A stretch of 64,000 nt of DNA from Peribacillus simplex. Its GTDB lineage: Bacteria > Bacillota > Bacilli > Bacillales > DSM-1321. The notes beneath the pieces were generated by a model. That model ran no database searches. It was not told the DNA's origin and worked only from the letters and a program-made list of their open reading frames with translations. The DNA lies in the NCBI RefSeq assembly GCF_900156045.1, contig NZ_FTMX01000001.1:62001-126000 (forward strand), in the 5' to 3' direction. Below are positions 54,869 to 63,442 of this stretch, piece after piece; position 1 is the stretch's first letter, and each line of letters opens with the position of its first letter. The position numbers and the translations under genes are program-made.

Positions 54869-54971
54869 GCATATTGCAATTTATAAATTATAAAATGTAA
54901 TATATATGTTGCAAAAAGTTAAATAAATCATATAATAGGAGTAAGTAATGGAATTAAATGGAGGTCGATCG

Positions 54972-55484
54972 ATGATGGATTTATTTAAACGAACGAAAAA
55001 GATCACGGATGAGCGAGTTGAGCATGTAAGAAATAAAATTTATAAAGAAATGTATCACGTCATTTTGGCCATTTGCCTGGTGAGTGCACTTTTCAAACTA
55101 TATAAATATGGTGCAGGCAGCGGGGAGCTATATCTGGAATTCGTGATAATCGTTGCAGGAGGGCTGTACTACTTGGCTCGTTCCATTTTCTTGGGTGTTT
55201 TCTGGGATGAAGTGGAAATGCATGACCGCACCAGCAAAACACCGATGAGCAGGAAGACGATTCTTGGTTCGGTTGCTTTAGCACTGATCATCGCTATATT
55301 CATGGGGGTGAATAGTGCTGTATCCTATGCGGATGGCAGTTCACAGGGCGTATGGTATTTTGTAATGGTATCGTTTGTATCCGTTATGATCTATTTGCCG
55401 ATTTTACTTTTGTTTTTTGGTGGTATATACTTGCTGGCGAAGAAAATCGGAATGAAAAATAGCGAAGATAATAAGAAATTGTAG
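54972..55484 (+). CDS. Four-helix membrane protein, DUF6773-like
   Basis: A 170-residue protein with four hydrophobic segments (about 30-50, 60-82, 98-120 and 130-155) and charged ends. The ATG at 54972 follows GGAGGTC by 6 bases; the ATG at 54948 is upstream of that site. It is 10 bases before a small XRE regulator on the same strand, a common pairing of a membrane protein with a YozG-like regulator. Function unknown. Confidence 0.7.
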   Translation: MMDLFKRTKKITDERVEHVRNKIYKEMYHVILAICLVSALFKLYKYGAGSGELYLEFVIIVAGGLYYLARSIFLGVFWDEVEMHDRTSKTPMSRKTILGSVALALIIAIFMGVNSAVSYADGSSQGVWYFVMVSFVSVMIYLPILLLFFGGIYLLAKKIGMKNSEDNKKL

Positions 55485-55494
55485 GTGGCTTCCC

Positions 55495-55692
55495 TTGAAA
55501 AATATAAAACTGAAGCTTGCGAGAGTAGAAAAGGACTTGTCACAAGATGAACTGGCCAAGATTGTCGGTGTTTCCAGGCAAACGATAGGATTAATTGAAT
55601 CCGGAAAGTATAATCCCTCATTAAGTTTGTGTGTCGGTATTTGTAAAGCATTATCGCGAACATTGGATGATTTGTTTTGGGAGAAAGACTGA
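55495..55692 (+). CDS. Small XRE-family helix-turn-helix regulator
   Basis: A 65-residue protein that is entirely a helix-turn-helix domain: LKLARVEKDLSQDELAKIVGVSRQTIGLIESGKYNPS, ending in LDDLFW. TTG start at 55495 with AGGTGG upstream. Proteins of this YozG/YvaO-small type often autoregulate an operon with a membrane partner, here the gene just before it. Confidence 0.88.
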   Translation: MKNIKLKLARVEKDLSQDELAKIVGVSRQTIGLIESGKYNPSLSLCVGICKALSRTLDDLFWEKD

Positions 55693-55698
55693 TTAGGG

Positions 55699-55728
55699 AT
55701 ATCCATTGACTTGGATATCTTTTTTTTC
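55699..55728 (+). terminator. Terminator of the membrane protein/XRE pair
   Basis: GATATCC / GGATATC followed by eight T. Confidence 0.9.
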
Positions 55729-55763
55729 AGGAATTTATCATCAAAAAATGGGGGAAGGTATAG

Positions 55764-56063
55764 ATGGAGCGTGTAAGCAAAAATCTAACATTCGAGAGGG
55801 ATGGTTTGATGGATCGTACGATTGGTTACTTACGTGAGATAATATCTAACTATACGGACCAATATCCTGAAGCACAGGAAATTTATAATAAAATCAAAAG
55901 CGGACATTTTCATTCTGAAGAAGAACTCGTCAATAAGCTATCCGGTAAAGAAGCCAGACTCCTTAACCATATTCTTCCTCAGGAAATCAAGCATGCGAAG
56001 GAAGCGAGTGATACGGAACGGGTCACGCAATTATCAGAGGTATATGAACTGATTCTTATATGA
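55764..56063 (+). CDS. csgA: CsgA-like sporulation protein
   Basis: The region from residue 16 on (MDRTIGYLREIISNY ... LLNHILPQEIKHA ... QLSEVYELIL) matches B. subtilis CsgA, a small sigma-G-controlled forespore protein, along its whole length. The frame opens at ATG 55764 behind GGGGGAAGG; an ATG at 55809 behind AGAGGGATGG would give the usual CsgA length of about 84 residues and may be the real start. Monocistronic, closed by a terminator. Confidence 0.8.
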   Translation: MERVSKNLTFERDGLMDRTIGYLREIISNYTDQYPEAQEIYNKIKSGHFHSEEELVNKLSGKEARLLNHILPQEIKHAKEASDTERVTQLSEVYELILI

Positions 56064-56108
56064 TAAAACCTTGTCCATGATGATCATGGACAAGGTTTTG
56101 TTGTTTTT
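56064..56108. terminator. Bidirectional terminator
   Basis: AAAACCTTGTCCATG / CATGGACAAGGTTTT followed by a T-rich run, between convergent genes. Confidence 0.92.
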
Positions 56109-56761
56109 TATTCCATTTCACTAAGTGAATCCATGTGACTGGCTATCATGGCGATGATCGTGCTTGCTTCTTCCTTGCTGAAAATGAAGTTCGTTTCATC
56201 CTTTATCAGGTCATCATCCGCTGTCCGAATCCGATTGATCCGTTTTAGCACACCATCACCTGTTTCCTGAACGATACCGAATTGATACGTGACCTCCACT
56301 TCATTATCCTGGATATAGGCGGTCACTTCAGGCGTTTCCCAATCTACATCTATTTCGTATATATCGGAATCTTCGCCGTCTGGATCATATAAATCATCAT
56401 TTTCATCATCCATATCCATAGCATATTCGTAATCGGCATCATCCTCTTCCAAATAGTTATGGAAGCTCTCGTGGACAGCATCGACGATATCTTCAATGTC
56501 TGTAAGGATGACCTTGCTGATCTGCCCTAAATCCGGCTCGAACGATTCCATATAAAATTCTTCATTATACGGATCAAAAAACAGCGTGGAAAAATAATCC
56601 CTCTCATTGTCATCCAGCTCTGTATAAAACTCGATCCGTGGATGCTTCGACCCGCGCTCCACGATCATACTGCCATTACGGTCGTATTTTTCACAAATTG
56701 ATACAAGGTGATCCTGCAATTCCCCGCTAACTCTGTCAAACCATTCTAATGACATCAACAT
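56108..56761 (-). CDS. Acidic hypothetical protein
   Basis: A 217-residue soluble protein with an extremely acidic centre (DDADYEYAMDMDDENDD region, about 110-145) and ordered ends (SLEWFDRVSGELQDHLVSICEKYDRNGSM; FSKEEASTIIAMIASHM). AAAGGATGTGG lies before clustered ATG codons at 56761 and 56755; either may be used. Not assigned to a family. Confidence 0.6.
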   Translation of the reverse strand: MLMSLEWFDRVSGELQDHLVSICEKYDRNGSMIVERGSKHPRIEFYTELDDNERDYFSTLFFDPYNEEFYMESFEPDLGQISKVILTDIEDIVDAVHESFHNYLEEDDADYEYAMDMDDENDDLYDPDGEDSDIYEIDVDWETPEVTAYIQDNEVEVTYQFGIVQETGDGVLKRINRIRTADDDLIKDETNFIFSKEEASTIIAMIASHMDSLSEME

Positions 56762-56974
56762 CCACATCCTTTCGTGATTATTATTTCCCAGAAAAGACGA
56801 ACATGACGTGCCATTTAAAGCCAAATGCCATTTATCTTCGCATCAAAAATGTCAGTTATAAAAAAGTAATTTAACGGGAAAATAAGCTGAATAGCAAAAA
56901 AGTATTTGGATTTATGAAACAAACTCCGGTCGGCTTTTAGGCTCAGGAATTGCTGCAGCAACGAATTGGCTACT

Positions 56975-57838
56975 TTAATCTTCCCTATACCTTTCAATAA
57001 TGAAGTCAATAAAATACCTGCTTGCTATTGGCAATACCCTTTTATCCTTGTATGCCAAAGTAATTGTCCGAATAATGGAGGGAGAGATAGTTTTCGTCAC
57101 AATATTATAGGGACATTTATTTAAGAGAAGTTTCGGTAAAATCGAAATGCCAAGCTCTTGTTCAATCATCGACATAATCGCATAGGGATCAAATACTCGG
57201 TATTGGGTATCAGGTTCAAAATTATCCTGTTTAAAGCCTATTAATGGTTCATTTATAACTCCCTCATCCAACAGGATATAAGGATCTTTTAGCAAATCTT
57301 TCAATGATACTTTTGTGGAGGATGCTAAAGGATGATTCACTGGCAGTACAGCCAGCATTTCATCTTCCTGCAGGGGTATCGTAGTTAGATCCGAAACATT
57401 TGAATTCACAAAGCCAAAGTCCACGCTTCCTTCTTTAATCCAATTTGAGATTTCCGTATAATTTCCTTGATGTAATTCGAAATGGACAGTTGGGTAAAGT
57501 TCCTTAAAATCTTTGATCATTCCCGGTATCCAATGACATGTAACACTGGAAAAGGTGCCAATTCGAATAAGGCCGCTTTGCAGTCCCTCCATCTCTTTGT
57601 GCTTTTCAGTCAGTTCCCTATGTGAATTACAAATCTTCCTGATAAATGGCAAAAATTCCTCGCCATCTGGTGTCAGCGTAATGCCCTTTCGAGAACGTAA
57701 AATAAGAGTGGTGGAAAGTTCTTCCTCTAATGAATGCACCATTTGGCTAATGGCGGACTGAGTATAGCCAAGTTCTTCGGCAGCTTTTGTGAAACTGCCT
57801 GTTTCTACGGTTTTGATAAAAGCATAATACGAATTCAA
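56975..57838 (-). CDS. LysR-family transcriptional regulator
   Basis: A 287-residue regulator. The N-terminal winged helix-turn-helix has FTKAAEELGYTQSAISQMVHSLEEEL at 14-40. The rest is a periplasmic-binding-like effector domain (RIGTFSSVTCHWIPGMIKDFKELYP onward). A TTG start at 57838 is well spaced from AAAGGGG; a GTG six bases upstream is too close. Neighbours give no clear target: a small membrane protein is divergent at 57967 and might be regulated. Confidence 0.88.
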   Translation of the reverse strand: MNSYYAFIKTVETGSFTKAAEELGYTQSAISQMVHSLEEELSTTLILRSRKGITLTPDGEEFLPFIRKICNSHRELTEKHKEMEGLQSGLIRIGTFSSVTCHWIPGMIKDFKELYPTVHFELHQGNYTEISNWIKEGSVDFGFVNSNVSDLTTIPLQEDEMLAVLPVNHPLASSTKVSLKDLLKDPYILLDEGVINEPLIGFKQDNFEPDTQYRVFDPYAIMSMIEQELGISILPKLLLNKCPYNIVTKTISPSIIRTITLAYKDKRVLPIASRYFIDFIIERYRED

Positions 57839-57966
57839 CCCCACTAACCCCTTTGCATTAGTAATTGTAATAGAACTATTATAAAAATTGGTTTTACTAA
57901 TGTAAATGGAAGAAATAAAATATAGTTGTGAAGAATTATTGGGTCAGGAGTTGAAGTAGAAAAATA

Positions 57967-58248
57967 ATGAGTATTAACGTTAAATACCGAAATATTATTT
58001 ATGCCTTTTTTATGGCTTTTAGTATGTCCTTTTTTATTTCATTTATATTAGTCTCAATAAATAGTGGTTATGATCATATATTCTTATCTACATGGATGAA
58101 AACTTGGTCACAGGCTTTTATCTGTGCTTTCTTTGGAGCTTACTTTTTTCCGAGAGTAATACAACAAATAATGAGAAGAATTAATTTTGTAGAAAAACCG
58201 CCAATAATCGAGAAAGATTTCTTAGAAAGAGAAGAAGACAATGGATAA
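57967..58248 (+). CDS. DUF2798 small membrane protein
   Basis: A 93-residue protein with two hydrophobic helices and the DUF2798 arrangement (AFFMAFSMSFFISFILVSIN ... WSQAFICAFFGAYFFPRVIQ). Function of the family unknown. It is divergent from the LysR regulator, the typical position for a target gene. Confidence 0.8.
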   Translation: MSINVKYRNIIYAFFMAFSMSFFISFILVSINSGYDHIFLSTWMKTWSQAFICAFFGAYFFPRVIQQIMRRINFVEKPPIIEKDFLEREEDNG

Positions 58249-58336
58249 TGGCCAGTAAAGAATTGGAATTCCAGTAAAAAATGTGGATATTGTTTTAAGG
58301 GATTTCCTGAAAAATAGTGAAAAATATGGATTTATA

Positions 58337-58368
58337 GAGCTGCCCAAATGATGGGGAGCTTTTTATGC
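58337..58368 (+). terminator. Terminator after the DUF2798 gene
   Basis: AGCTGCCC / GGGGAGCT followed by TTTTTA. Confidence 0.8.
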
Positions 58369-58447
58369 GTTTCCCCTGAAAAATATTAAGGCCATGCTAC
58401 TTTCATCCCATAAAAGTTTATATAGAGTGTGAAAGGGGGTGAGTGAT

Positions 58448-58666
58448 ATGGCAAGTCAGATTCCAGTATCAAGTACGTTGCGGATCGATTTTGAGACGGG
58501 GTTAAATGAAAAAGGGGCTCTCGTTTTCAAGCGGAGGGCATTTTCGAACATCAAGGTCGAGGCGACAGCGGAACAGTTGTTTTCGGCGGCTGGTTCAATC
58601 GCAAGTGTGCAGAATCATCCAATGGGTGAAGTGACCCGGGTGGATACGTATTCATTGATTGGCTAA
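58448..58666 (+). CDS. DUF1659 protein
   Basis: A 72-residue protein of the DUF1659 family (QIPVSSTLRIDFETGLNEKG ... HPMGEVTRVDTYSLIG). AAAGGGGGTGA lies before the ATG. It heads a three-gene unit with DUF2922 and YvrJ proteins, a conserved trio in Bacillus; function unknown. Confidence 0.88.
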   Translation: MASQIPVSSTLRIDFETGLNEKGALVFKRRAFSNIKVEATAEQLFSAAGSIASVQNHPMGEVTRVDTYSLIG

Positions 58667-58703
58667 ACGGTTTTGATGTCGTACGAAGGGGAGGTGATTT
58701 GAA

Positions 58704-58922
58704 ATGGCTAAAGTATTGGAATTGATTTTCGTTACGGAGGAAGGAAAGTCAGCGACGATTTCCGTTGATAATCCGAAGGAGCCGGTCGAGGTAAATACGG
58801 TTAAACTGGCAATGGAAAAAATCATTGCGGGGAACGTGTTCGTTACATCTTCCGGGGATTTCGTCGATTTGAAAGCGGCACGCCTTGTCGAGCGGAATGT
58901 CGAGGAAGTGGAACTTATCTGA
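58704..58922 (+). CDS. DUF2922 protein
   Basis: A 72-residue beta-rich protein of the DUF2922 family (KVLELIFVTEEGKSATISV ... FVDLKAARLVERNVEEVEL). GGGGAGGTG precedes it. It is the middle gene of the DUF1659-DUF2922-YvrJ unit. Confidence 0.88.
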   Translation: MAKVLELIFVTEEGKSATISVDNPKEPVEVNTVKLAMEKIIAGNVFVTSSGDFVDLKAARLVERNVEEVELI

Positions 58923-58973
58923 CGAACGGGAGAGTCATCAATGTCGGGCAAACTTGAATTGAGGTGAATAAAA

Positions 58974-59129
58974 GTGGATCAAATCCTGCCATTTGTCAGT
59001 GATATTGGGTTCCCGATCATTGTTACCCTTTATTTGCTTCATAGGATTGAAAAGAAATTGGATACTTTGAATGAAACCATTGTAGAGCTGCCAGATCGCC
59101 TGCGAGAAGGGATTCCCAAGTCAGGTTAA
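58974..59129 (+). CDS. YvrJ-family small membrane protein
   Basis: A 51-residue protein: one hydrophobic helix (FPIIVTLYLLHRIEKKLDTL) followed by a charged end, the YvrJ pattern. GTG start at 58974 behind GAGGTGA. Third gene of the unit, with a terminator following. Confidence 0.85.
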   Translation: MDQILPFVSDIGFPIIVTLYLLHRIEKKLDTLNETIVELPDRLREGIPKSG

Positions 59130-59138
59130 GGATAAGCG

Positions 59139-59177
59139 GGGAGCATCATGAGTGATATCATTCATGATGCTTTTCCT
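59139..59177 (+). terminator. Terminator of the DUF1659/DUF2922/YvrJ unit
   Basis: GAGCATCATGA / TCATGATGCTTTTCC. Confidence 0.85.
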
Positions 59178-59206
59178 TTTAAATGGTAAAGTTTTAATAG
59201 ATTCTA

Positions 59207-59231
59207 GTTTTATATCAAAACTATCGGGTAT
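59207..59231 (+). promoter_or_regulatory. Sigma-B promoter of KGG gene 1
   Basis: GTTTTA, 13 bases, GGGTAT; close to the B. subtilis sigma-B consensus GTTTAA-N12-14-GGGTAT. Confidence 0.8.
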
Positions 59232-59284
59232 ACATAGAACTGTAGCTAGTTCATCAAAAATCCAAACAATAAGGAGGAGTTTTA

Positions 59285-59497
59285 ATGACTAACAACAATG
59301 AAAAAATGAGCAGGGAAGAAGCTGGCCGCAAAGGCGGGGAAACGACAGCAAAAAATCATGATAAGGAATTTTTCCAAGAGATTGGTAAAAAAGGCGGAGA
59401 GGCCACTTCCGAAAATCATGATAAGGAATTCTATCAGGAAATTGGCAAAAAAGGCGGAGAGACTCGAGCCGATCAACGTGATGGGTCCGATGATTGA
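59285..59497 (+). CDS. GsiB-like KGG-repeat stress protein, truncated paralogue
   Basis: A 70-residue hydrophilic protein with KGGETT/KGGEAT repeats of about 20 residues (EEAGRKGGETTAKNHDKEFF). The reading ends at a TGA where the second paralogue has GGA; the decayed sequence after it still spells a frameshifted version of the paralogue's terminal KGGEKSRR. General stress proteins of the GsiB type are hydrophilic and rise under sigma-B control in heat, salt and desiccation. GGAGGAG precedes the ATG. Confidence 0.85.
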   Translation: MTNNNEKMSREEAGRKGGETTAKNHDKEFFQEIGKKGGEATSENHDKEFYQEIGKKGGETRADQRDGSDD

Positions 59498-59578
59498 AAA
59501 ATGAGAAGGAAGAAACAGGACTTAATGGCGGGGAAAAGTCGCCGCTAAATAAAGACCTGAAGCATTTAGCTGATTCTA

Positions 59579-59603
59579 GTTTTACAGCTGTTCAAGCGGG
59601 TAC
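59579..59603 (+). promoter_or_regulatory. Sigma-B promoter of KGG gene 2
   Basis: GTTTTA, 13 bases, GGGTAC. It aligns with the promoter at 59207, and the leader after it is also duplicated (TGTAGCTAGTTCA...AAAATCCAAA). Confidence 0.78.
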
Positions 59604-59656
59604 ATGACATATGTAGCTAGTTCAATGAAAATCCAAATAATAAGGAGGAATTTTTA

Positions 59657-60103
59657 ATGACTAACAACAATGATAAAATGAGTCGTGAAGAAGCAGGCCG
59701 TAAGGGTGGAGAAACAACAGCGAAAAATCATGATAAGGAATTCTATCAAGAGATTGGCCAAAAAGGCGGAGAAGCGACATCCGAAAATCATGATAAGGAA
59801 TTCTATCAAGAGATTGGTCAAAAAGGCGGAGAAGCTACATCCGAAAATCATGGTAAGGAATTCTATCAAGAGATTGGCCAAAAAGGTGGAGAAGCAACAT
59901 CCGAAAATCATGATAAGGAATTCTATCAGAAGATTGGCCAAAAAGGCGGAGAAGCGACATCCGAAAATCATGATAAGGAATTCTATCAGGAAATCGGCGA
60001 AAAAGGCGGAGAGGCACGGGCCAATCAACGAGATGGTTCCGATGATGGAAAAATGAGCCGTGAAGAAGCAGGACGCAAAGGCGGGGAAAAAAGCCGCCGT
60101 TAA
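59657..60103 (+). CDS. GsiB-like KGG-repeat general stress protein
   Basis: A 148-residue hydrophilic protein made of repeats GGEATSENHDKEFYQEIGQK, ending with EEAGRKGGEKSRR. It has the look of a hydrophilin, disordered in water and protective on drying. A sigma-B promoter and GGAGGAA ribosome binding site precede it. It arose by duplication with the shorter gene upstream, or the reverse. An antisense open frame over the whole gene is an artefact of the repeats. Confidence 0.88.
   Translation: MTNNNDKMSREEAGRKGGETTAKNHDKEFYQEIGQKGGEATSENHDKEFYQEIGQKGGEATSENHGKEFYQEIGQKGGEATSENHDKEFYQKIGQKGGEATSENHDKEFYQEIGEKGGEARANQRDGSDDGKMSREEAGRKGGEKSRR
59706..60015 (+). repeat. Tandem 60-bp coding repeats (about five units)
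   Basis: The phrase AATCATGATAAGGAATTCTA recurs every 60 bases. Units differ at only a few positions, so copy number may vary between strains. The gene at 59285 holds two units. Confidence 0.92.
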
Positions 60104-60133
60104 AATATAATCCAGGAAAACTCATAAATGACC

Positions 60134-60170
60134 GGCCGAGGGAAGTTAACATTCCCTCGGTTTTTTTATG
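60134..60170 (+). terminator. Terminator of the KGG gene
   Basis: CCGAGGGAA / TTCCCTCGG followed by seven T. Confidence 0.93.
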
Positions 60171-60263
60171 CCATCCCAATGGAAATAACCTTCTCAGCAC
60201 ATTACAAAGAGTGCTTGGAAATTAAAGTGGGTAAAGAAATAACACCTAGAAAAGAAAGAGGTG

Positions 60264-61610
60264 ATGAAGAAGTTGATCGTCCATTATTCATTTCCCCGTT
60301 TAAAAGTAGGCGGAGTTACATTCACTGCACGGCATTCATTGCTTGCTCTTGGTCTTGCGGGCATCGCTTATCTCATTTCCAATAAGAGGACGCATCAAGC
60401 GGTATTCAACACGGCTTCATTGATGTGTAAGATCGAACGGAAAGAAGATACCATTAAGCTTATGTGGCCTGATGAAGGTGGTTTCTATCGGGTATTCAGG
60501 GGGCAAGAGCTGATTTACAGCGGCCCGGAGCCAAGGATGGCAGATCGGGGACTGACTCCAGGAACCATCTATACGTACACGATAGATAGCCTGAATGAAA
60601 AAGAACAGGCAGTGAACAGGATGAAAATACAGACATCAACGACCGCCGAGAATAAAAAAGAGGATAATATCCTTTTGGATTTGGTATTCACCACGATTGT
60701 CGCAAAAGGCCAAGCCAGCCTGGAATGGGAGCCCATTAAAGGAATAAAAGAGTATCGGGTTTACCGAAACGGCGTGGATATTGGGAAAGTGGGTGGATGT
60801 TCCTTCAGTGATCGGGGTATTAGAGAGGATCATGAATACACATATACCATTAAAGCCAAGCGGCCCCTTCCACGTTCAGAGCAGGAGTCCTATGCCGTGA
60901 AATCCCTTGTTGCGAGTATTGTCGGAGCCGTAAAAAAAGGTTCATCCCAAGCACAGGCAGCGATCGAGGAAATAACGAATACAAAAAAGATAGGACCTGT
61001 AAAACAGCTTTTGCAGCCGGTTGAAAACGATGTGGAAGGTAAAAAGAAAAGAAATTTGCAGCTGCGCTATTCCACCTTTCTACCTGAAGAGTGGCTGAAA
61101 AACCCCAATCTTGCCTCAAAGGTTCCCTATTTTAAAGGAGACAACCGCGGGTTTGATCCTGAATCATCCCGATTCAGGACTAGAGTCGATGTGTACATTC
61201 ACGAAAAGGAAAGTGAAGCCGAGATTGAACTTACCAAAGCAGTCGGAAAAAGTGAGGCCTACAATCATGATGGGGATTTCCTCGAAGAAGGAGTGGCCTC
61301 GGATGAAGACATTGTGGTGAAGCATGTATTATCCAATCATGAGAAAACAACGATTCAGCTGACACACTCTGTAGGCAACCCAATCATCATTTCTCCTGCC
61401 GTGGATTATAAAGTGATCGGGACCTTTTACCGAAATGGCGAAATCAATATAGCCGGGTATCATGATCAGGCACCGCATCATGAAGTCTACCTAAAGGAGG
61501 CAGATGAACAAAACTGGGAACCCCTGCACCTAGCGGAAAACAAAGGTCTCGAAATGATGGCACATCCAACGGCCAATCATTTATGGAGATACTCCACATT
61601 TACACAATGA
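60264..61610 (+). CDS. Surface-type protein with fibronectin-like repeats, DUF3238-like
   Basis: A 448-residue protein. An N-terminal hydrophobic stretch (SLLALGLAGIAYLIS, about 27-41) may anchor it. Two fibronectin type III-like modules follow (KLMWPDEGGFYRVFRGQELIY ... GLTPGTIYTYTIDSL; and LEWEPIKGIKEYRVYRNGVDI ... EYTYTIKA). The C-terminal half begins QLRYSTFLPEEWL and resembles the DUF3238 family of Bacillus, which I recall only loosely. Start uncertain: ATG 60264, or TTG 60273 better spaced from AGAGGTG. Confidence 0.65.
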   Translation: MKKLIVHYSFPRLKVGGVTFTARHSLLALGLAGIAYLISNKRTHQAVFNTASLMCKIERKEDTIKLMWPDEGGFYRVFRGQELIYSGPEPRMADRGLTPGTIYTYTIDSLNEKEQAVNRMKIQTSTTAENKKEDNILLDLVFTTIVAKGQASLEWEPIKGIKEYRVYRNGVDIGKVGGCSFSDRGIREDHEYTYTIKAKRPLPRSEQESYAVKSLVASIVGAVKKGSSQAQAAIEEITNTKKIGPVKQLLQPVENDVEGKKKRNLQLRYSTFLPEEWLKNPNLASKVPYFKGDNRGFDPESSRFRTRVDVYIHEKESEAEIELTKAVGKSEAYNHDGDFLEEGVASDEDIVVKHVLSNHEKTTIQLTHSVGNPIIISPAVDYKVIGTFYRNGEINIAGYHDQAPHHEVYLKEADEQNWEPLHLAENKGLEMMAHPTANHLWRYSTFTQ

Positions 61611-61639
61611 AAGGACGAAAAGCATTCTAAAACAAAAAA

Positions 61640-61676
61640 CAAAAAGGACCTCGAATACTTGAAGTCCTTTTTGCTT
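61640..61676. terminator. Bidirectional terminator
   Basis: AAAAAGGAC / GTCCTTTTT around a 14-base loop, between convergent genes. Confidence 0.85.
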
Positions 61677-61692
61677 GTTGATGAGGCCTTTT

Positions 61693-62085
61693 TTATAAAA
61701 ATCGCTTTCGAACACTTGGCGACGGCAGCATACAGCTTTCCTCTTTCTTTCCGAACCATTTGTAACGGTTCCTGGCAATGAAATCATAAACGAAGTTCCG
61801 GATGAGGCTTGGAACGATGATGAAACCGTAAAGCAATTTCCACGCCCCTTGCAAGCGGCGGCAAATCCTCAAGGCTGCAGACGATTTATAGTAGGCCTTA
61901 TCCCTTTCGATCAGCACCATGCTATCTATATCTGCAGGTACATCATACTTCTTCAGCAACTCTTGGCCCGCGTCACTTTGAAGCGAAGCGTAATGAAAAA
62001 GCCCCTGCGGGTCCCGCTTTATGATGAACTGGACACTCGAATCGCAAAAGTTGCATTCACCATCAAATAAAATGACGGGATTCAT
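61693..62085 (-). CDS. DCC-family thiol-disulfide oxidoreductase-like protein (DUF393, YuxK type)
   Basis: A 130-residue protein starting NPVILFDGECNFCDSSVQFII; the DxxCNFC motif defines the DCC family. Later SSAALRICRRLQGAWKLLYGFIIVP and a RNRYKWFGK end fit YuxK of B. subtilis. A thiol-disulfide redox role is predicted for the family but not proven. ATG 62085 is 7 bases from AGGAGG; the ATG at 62091 is too close. Confidence 0.88.
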   Translation of the reverse strand: MNPVILFDGECNFCDSSVQFIIKRDPQGLFHYASLQSDAGQELLKKYDVPADIDSMVLIERDKAYYKSSAALRICRRLQGAWKLLYGFIIVPSLIRNFVYDFIARNRYKWFGKKEESCMLPSPSVRKRFL

Positions 62086-62091
62086 GAACAT

Positions 62092-62470
62092 TCCTCCTAT
62101 AGAGAGACGTTATCATACTCATGCTTCTATAATACACTACCCGTTCTGGTAAGGCGAAAACGTATGGAACTGCTTGGAGTTTCGAAATTTTGGAAGTGAT
62201 TGTTCGTTCCGGCAAGTCACTAAATGGGTGTGTGTGCCATAAGAAGGCCGCAATTGGCGGTTGGCCCCCTTGTTTAAGTTTCTGTTATCAAACTGTTATT
62301 TTCCATTAACTATCCTGTAAACAAGCTATGGTATGGTAGATACTCCAATGAATTTCCTTTAGTAAAAAAGCCGGCAATCCTTTTTTAGAGGAAAGCCGGT
62401 TTTTTCATTCAAACAATAATTAAGGATTAGGAGATATAACGAGCAGTTTCTTTAGAGGAGGTAAGATTTA
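62092..62470. other. Intergenic stretch with a promoterless-looking terminator
   Basis: No gene. A good hairpin AAAAGCCGGC / GCCGG followed by TTTTTTC lies at 62366-62408 on the plus strand, with no plus-strand gene for 750 bases before it. It could end a short untranslated RNA starting near 62290-62340, or the read-through of the convergent gene. AGGAGG precedes the next gene. Confidence 0.45.
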
Positions 62471-63442
62471 ATGAAACGTGATCCTTATTTTGATAATGCG
62501 AAAGCTGTTTTAATCGTACTAGTGGTTTTGGGACATACATTAGCTCGAATGGTAGAAGAAAACGAATGGATTTTAACTATCTATTTGTTTGTTTTTTCAT
62601 TCCATATGCCAGCTTTTATTTTAGTATCCGGCTATTTTTCAAGAAAGATAAAAAGTAAAAAGGACCTCTGGGTGCTAATAAAGAAAATCGTAATTCCCTA
62701 TGTAATATTCCAGGTGATTTATACCTTCTATTATCAGAAGTTATTTGATGAACCGATTGAATTCACAATATTGACTCCAAGATGGGCATTATGGTTCTTA
62801 ATAAGCTTATTCTGTTGGAATATATTATTGTCAATATTTACTTCCAGGAAATATGGAATCGTTTTTTCGATAATTGTATCTCTAATAATCGGTTACATCG
62901 GTGAAGTAAATGAATGGTTAAGTTTGTCGAGAACGTTCTTTTTCTTTCCTTTCTTTTTAATTGGACATTTTTTAGAAAAAGATCATTTTGAATGGGTTAA
63001 AAAGAAAAGTAATGCCCTAATTGGCTGGGGACTACTAGGGTTAATCTTTGCCGGCATTTATTTCTATGGTGAAATTACTTGGAGGGAATGGTTTTATGGC
63101 CGTTTAGGTTATAAGGAATTAATGGAAGGTCCCATTGCCCTCGGTTTTATATATAAGTTGATCGTTTATTTAATCATGGGAGCGGCAACTTATTGTTTTC
63201 TTTGTATTGTTCCTAGAAAGCATACATTTTTTACTGAAATTGGATCGATTACATTAGTTATTTATCTTTTTCATATGTTTATCCTGGAATATGTTTATAA
63301 CTCATTTATTTATGATTGGATCAAAGAAAGCGGCCAATATTATGTTTTATTAGTCATATCTGTAACGATTATATTTATATTATCAAGAAAACCGATTGTA
63401 AAAGTGGAATGTATGTTATTAGGAATGAAAATGAAAACATAA
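62471..63442 (+). CDS. Membrane acyltransferase (acyltransferase 3 family)
   Basis: A 323-residue membrane protein with about ten helices. It starts RDPYFDNAKAVLIVLVVLGHTLARM, where the H of the catalytic first helix is kept, then FSFHMPAFILVSGYFSRK, the second signature of acyltransferase 3 enzymes (B. subtilis YkrP/YfiQ-like). Such enzymes transfer acetyl or other acyl groups to cell-surface sugars. GAGGAGG precedes the ATG. Substrate unknown. Confidence 0.88.
   Translation: MKRDPYFDNAKAVLIVLVVLGHTLARMVEENEWILTIYLFVFSFHMPAFILVSGYFSRKIKSKKDLWVLIKKIVIPYVIFQVIYTFYYQKLFDEPIEFTILTPRWALWFLISLFCWNILLSIFTSRKYGIVFSIIVSLIIGYIGEVNEWLSLSRTFFFFPFFLIGHFLEKDHFEWVKKKSNALIGWGLLGLIFAGIYFYGEITWREWFYGRLGYKELMEGPIALGFIYKLIVYLIMGAATYCFLCIVPRKHTFFTEIGSITLVIYLFHMFILEYVYNSFIYDWIKESGQYYVLLVISVTIIFILSRKPIVKVECMLLGMKMKT

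Noticed and set aside
59706-60015. Regular 60-bp repeats resembling a CRISPR-like array
   Set aside because: Repeats are contiguous with no unique spacers, and are in frame within a KGG-repeat protein gene.
59654-60028. Long open frame on the minus strand over the KGG gene
   Set aside because: It is the antisense of the repeats, with no ribosome binding site; its hydrophobic repeats are a by-product of codon choice.
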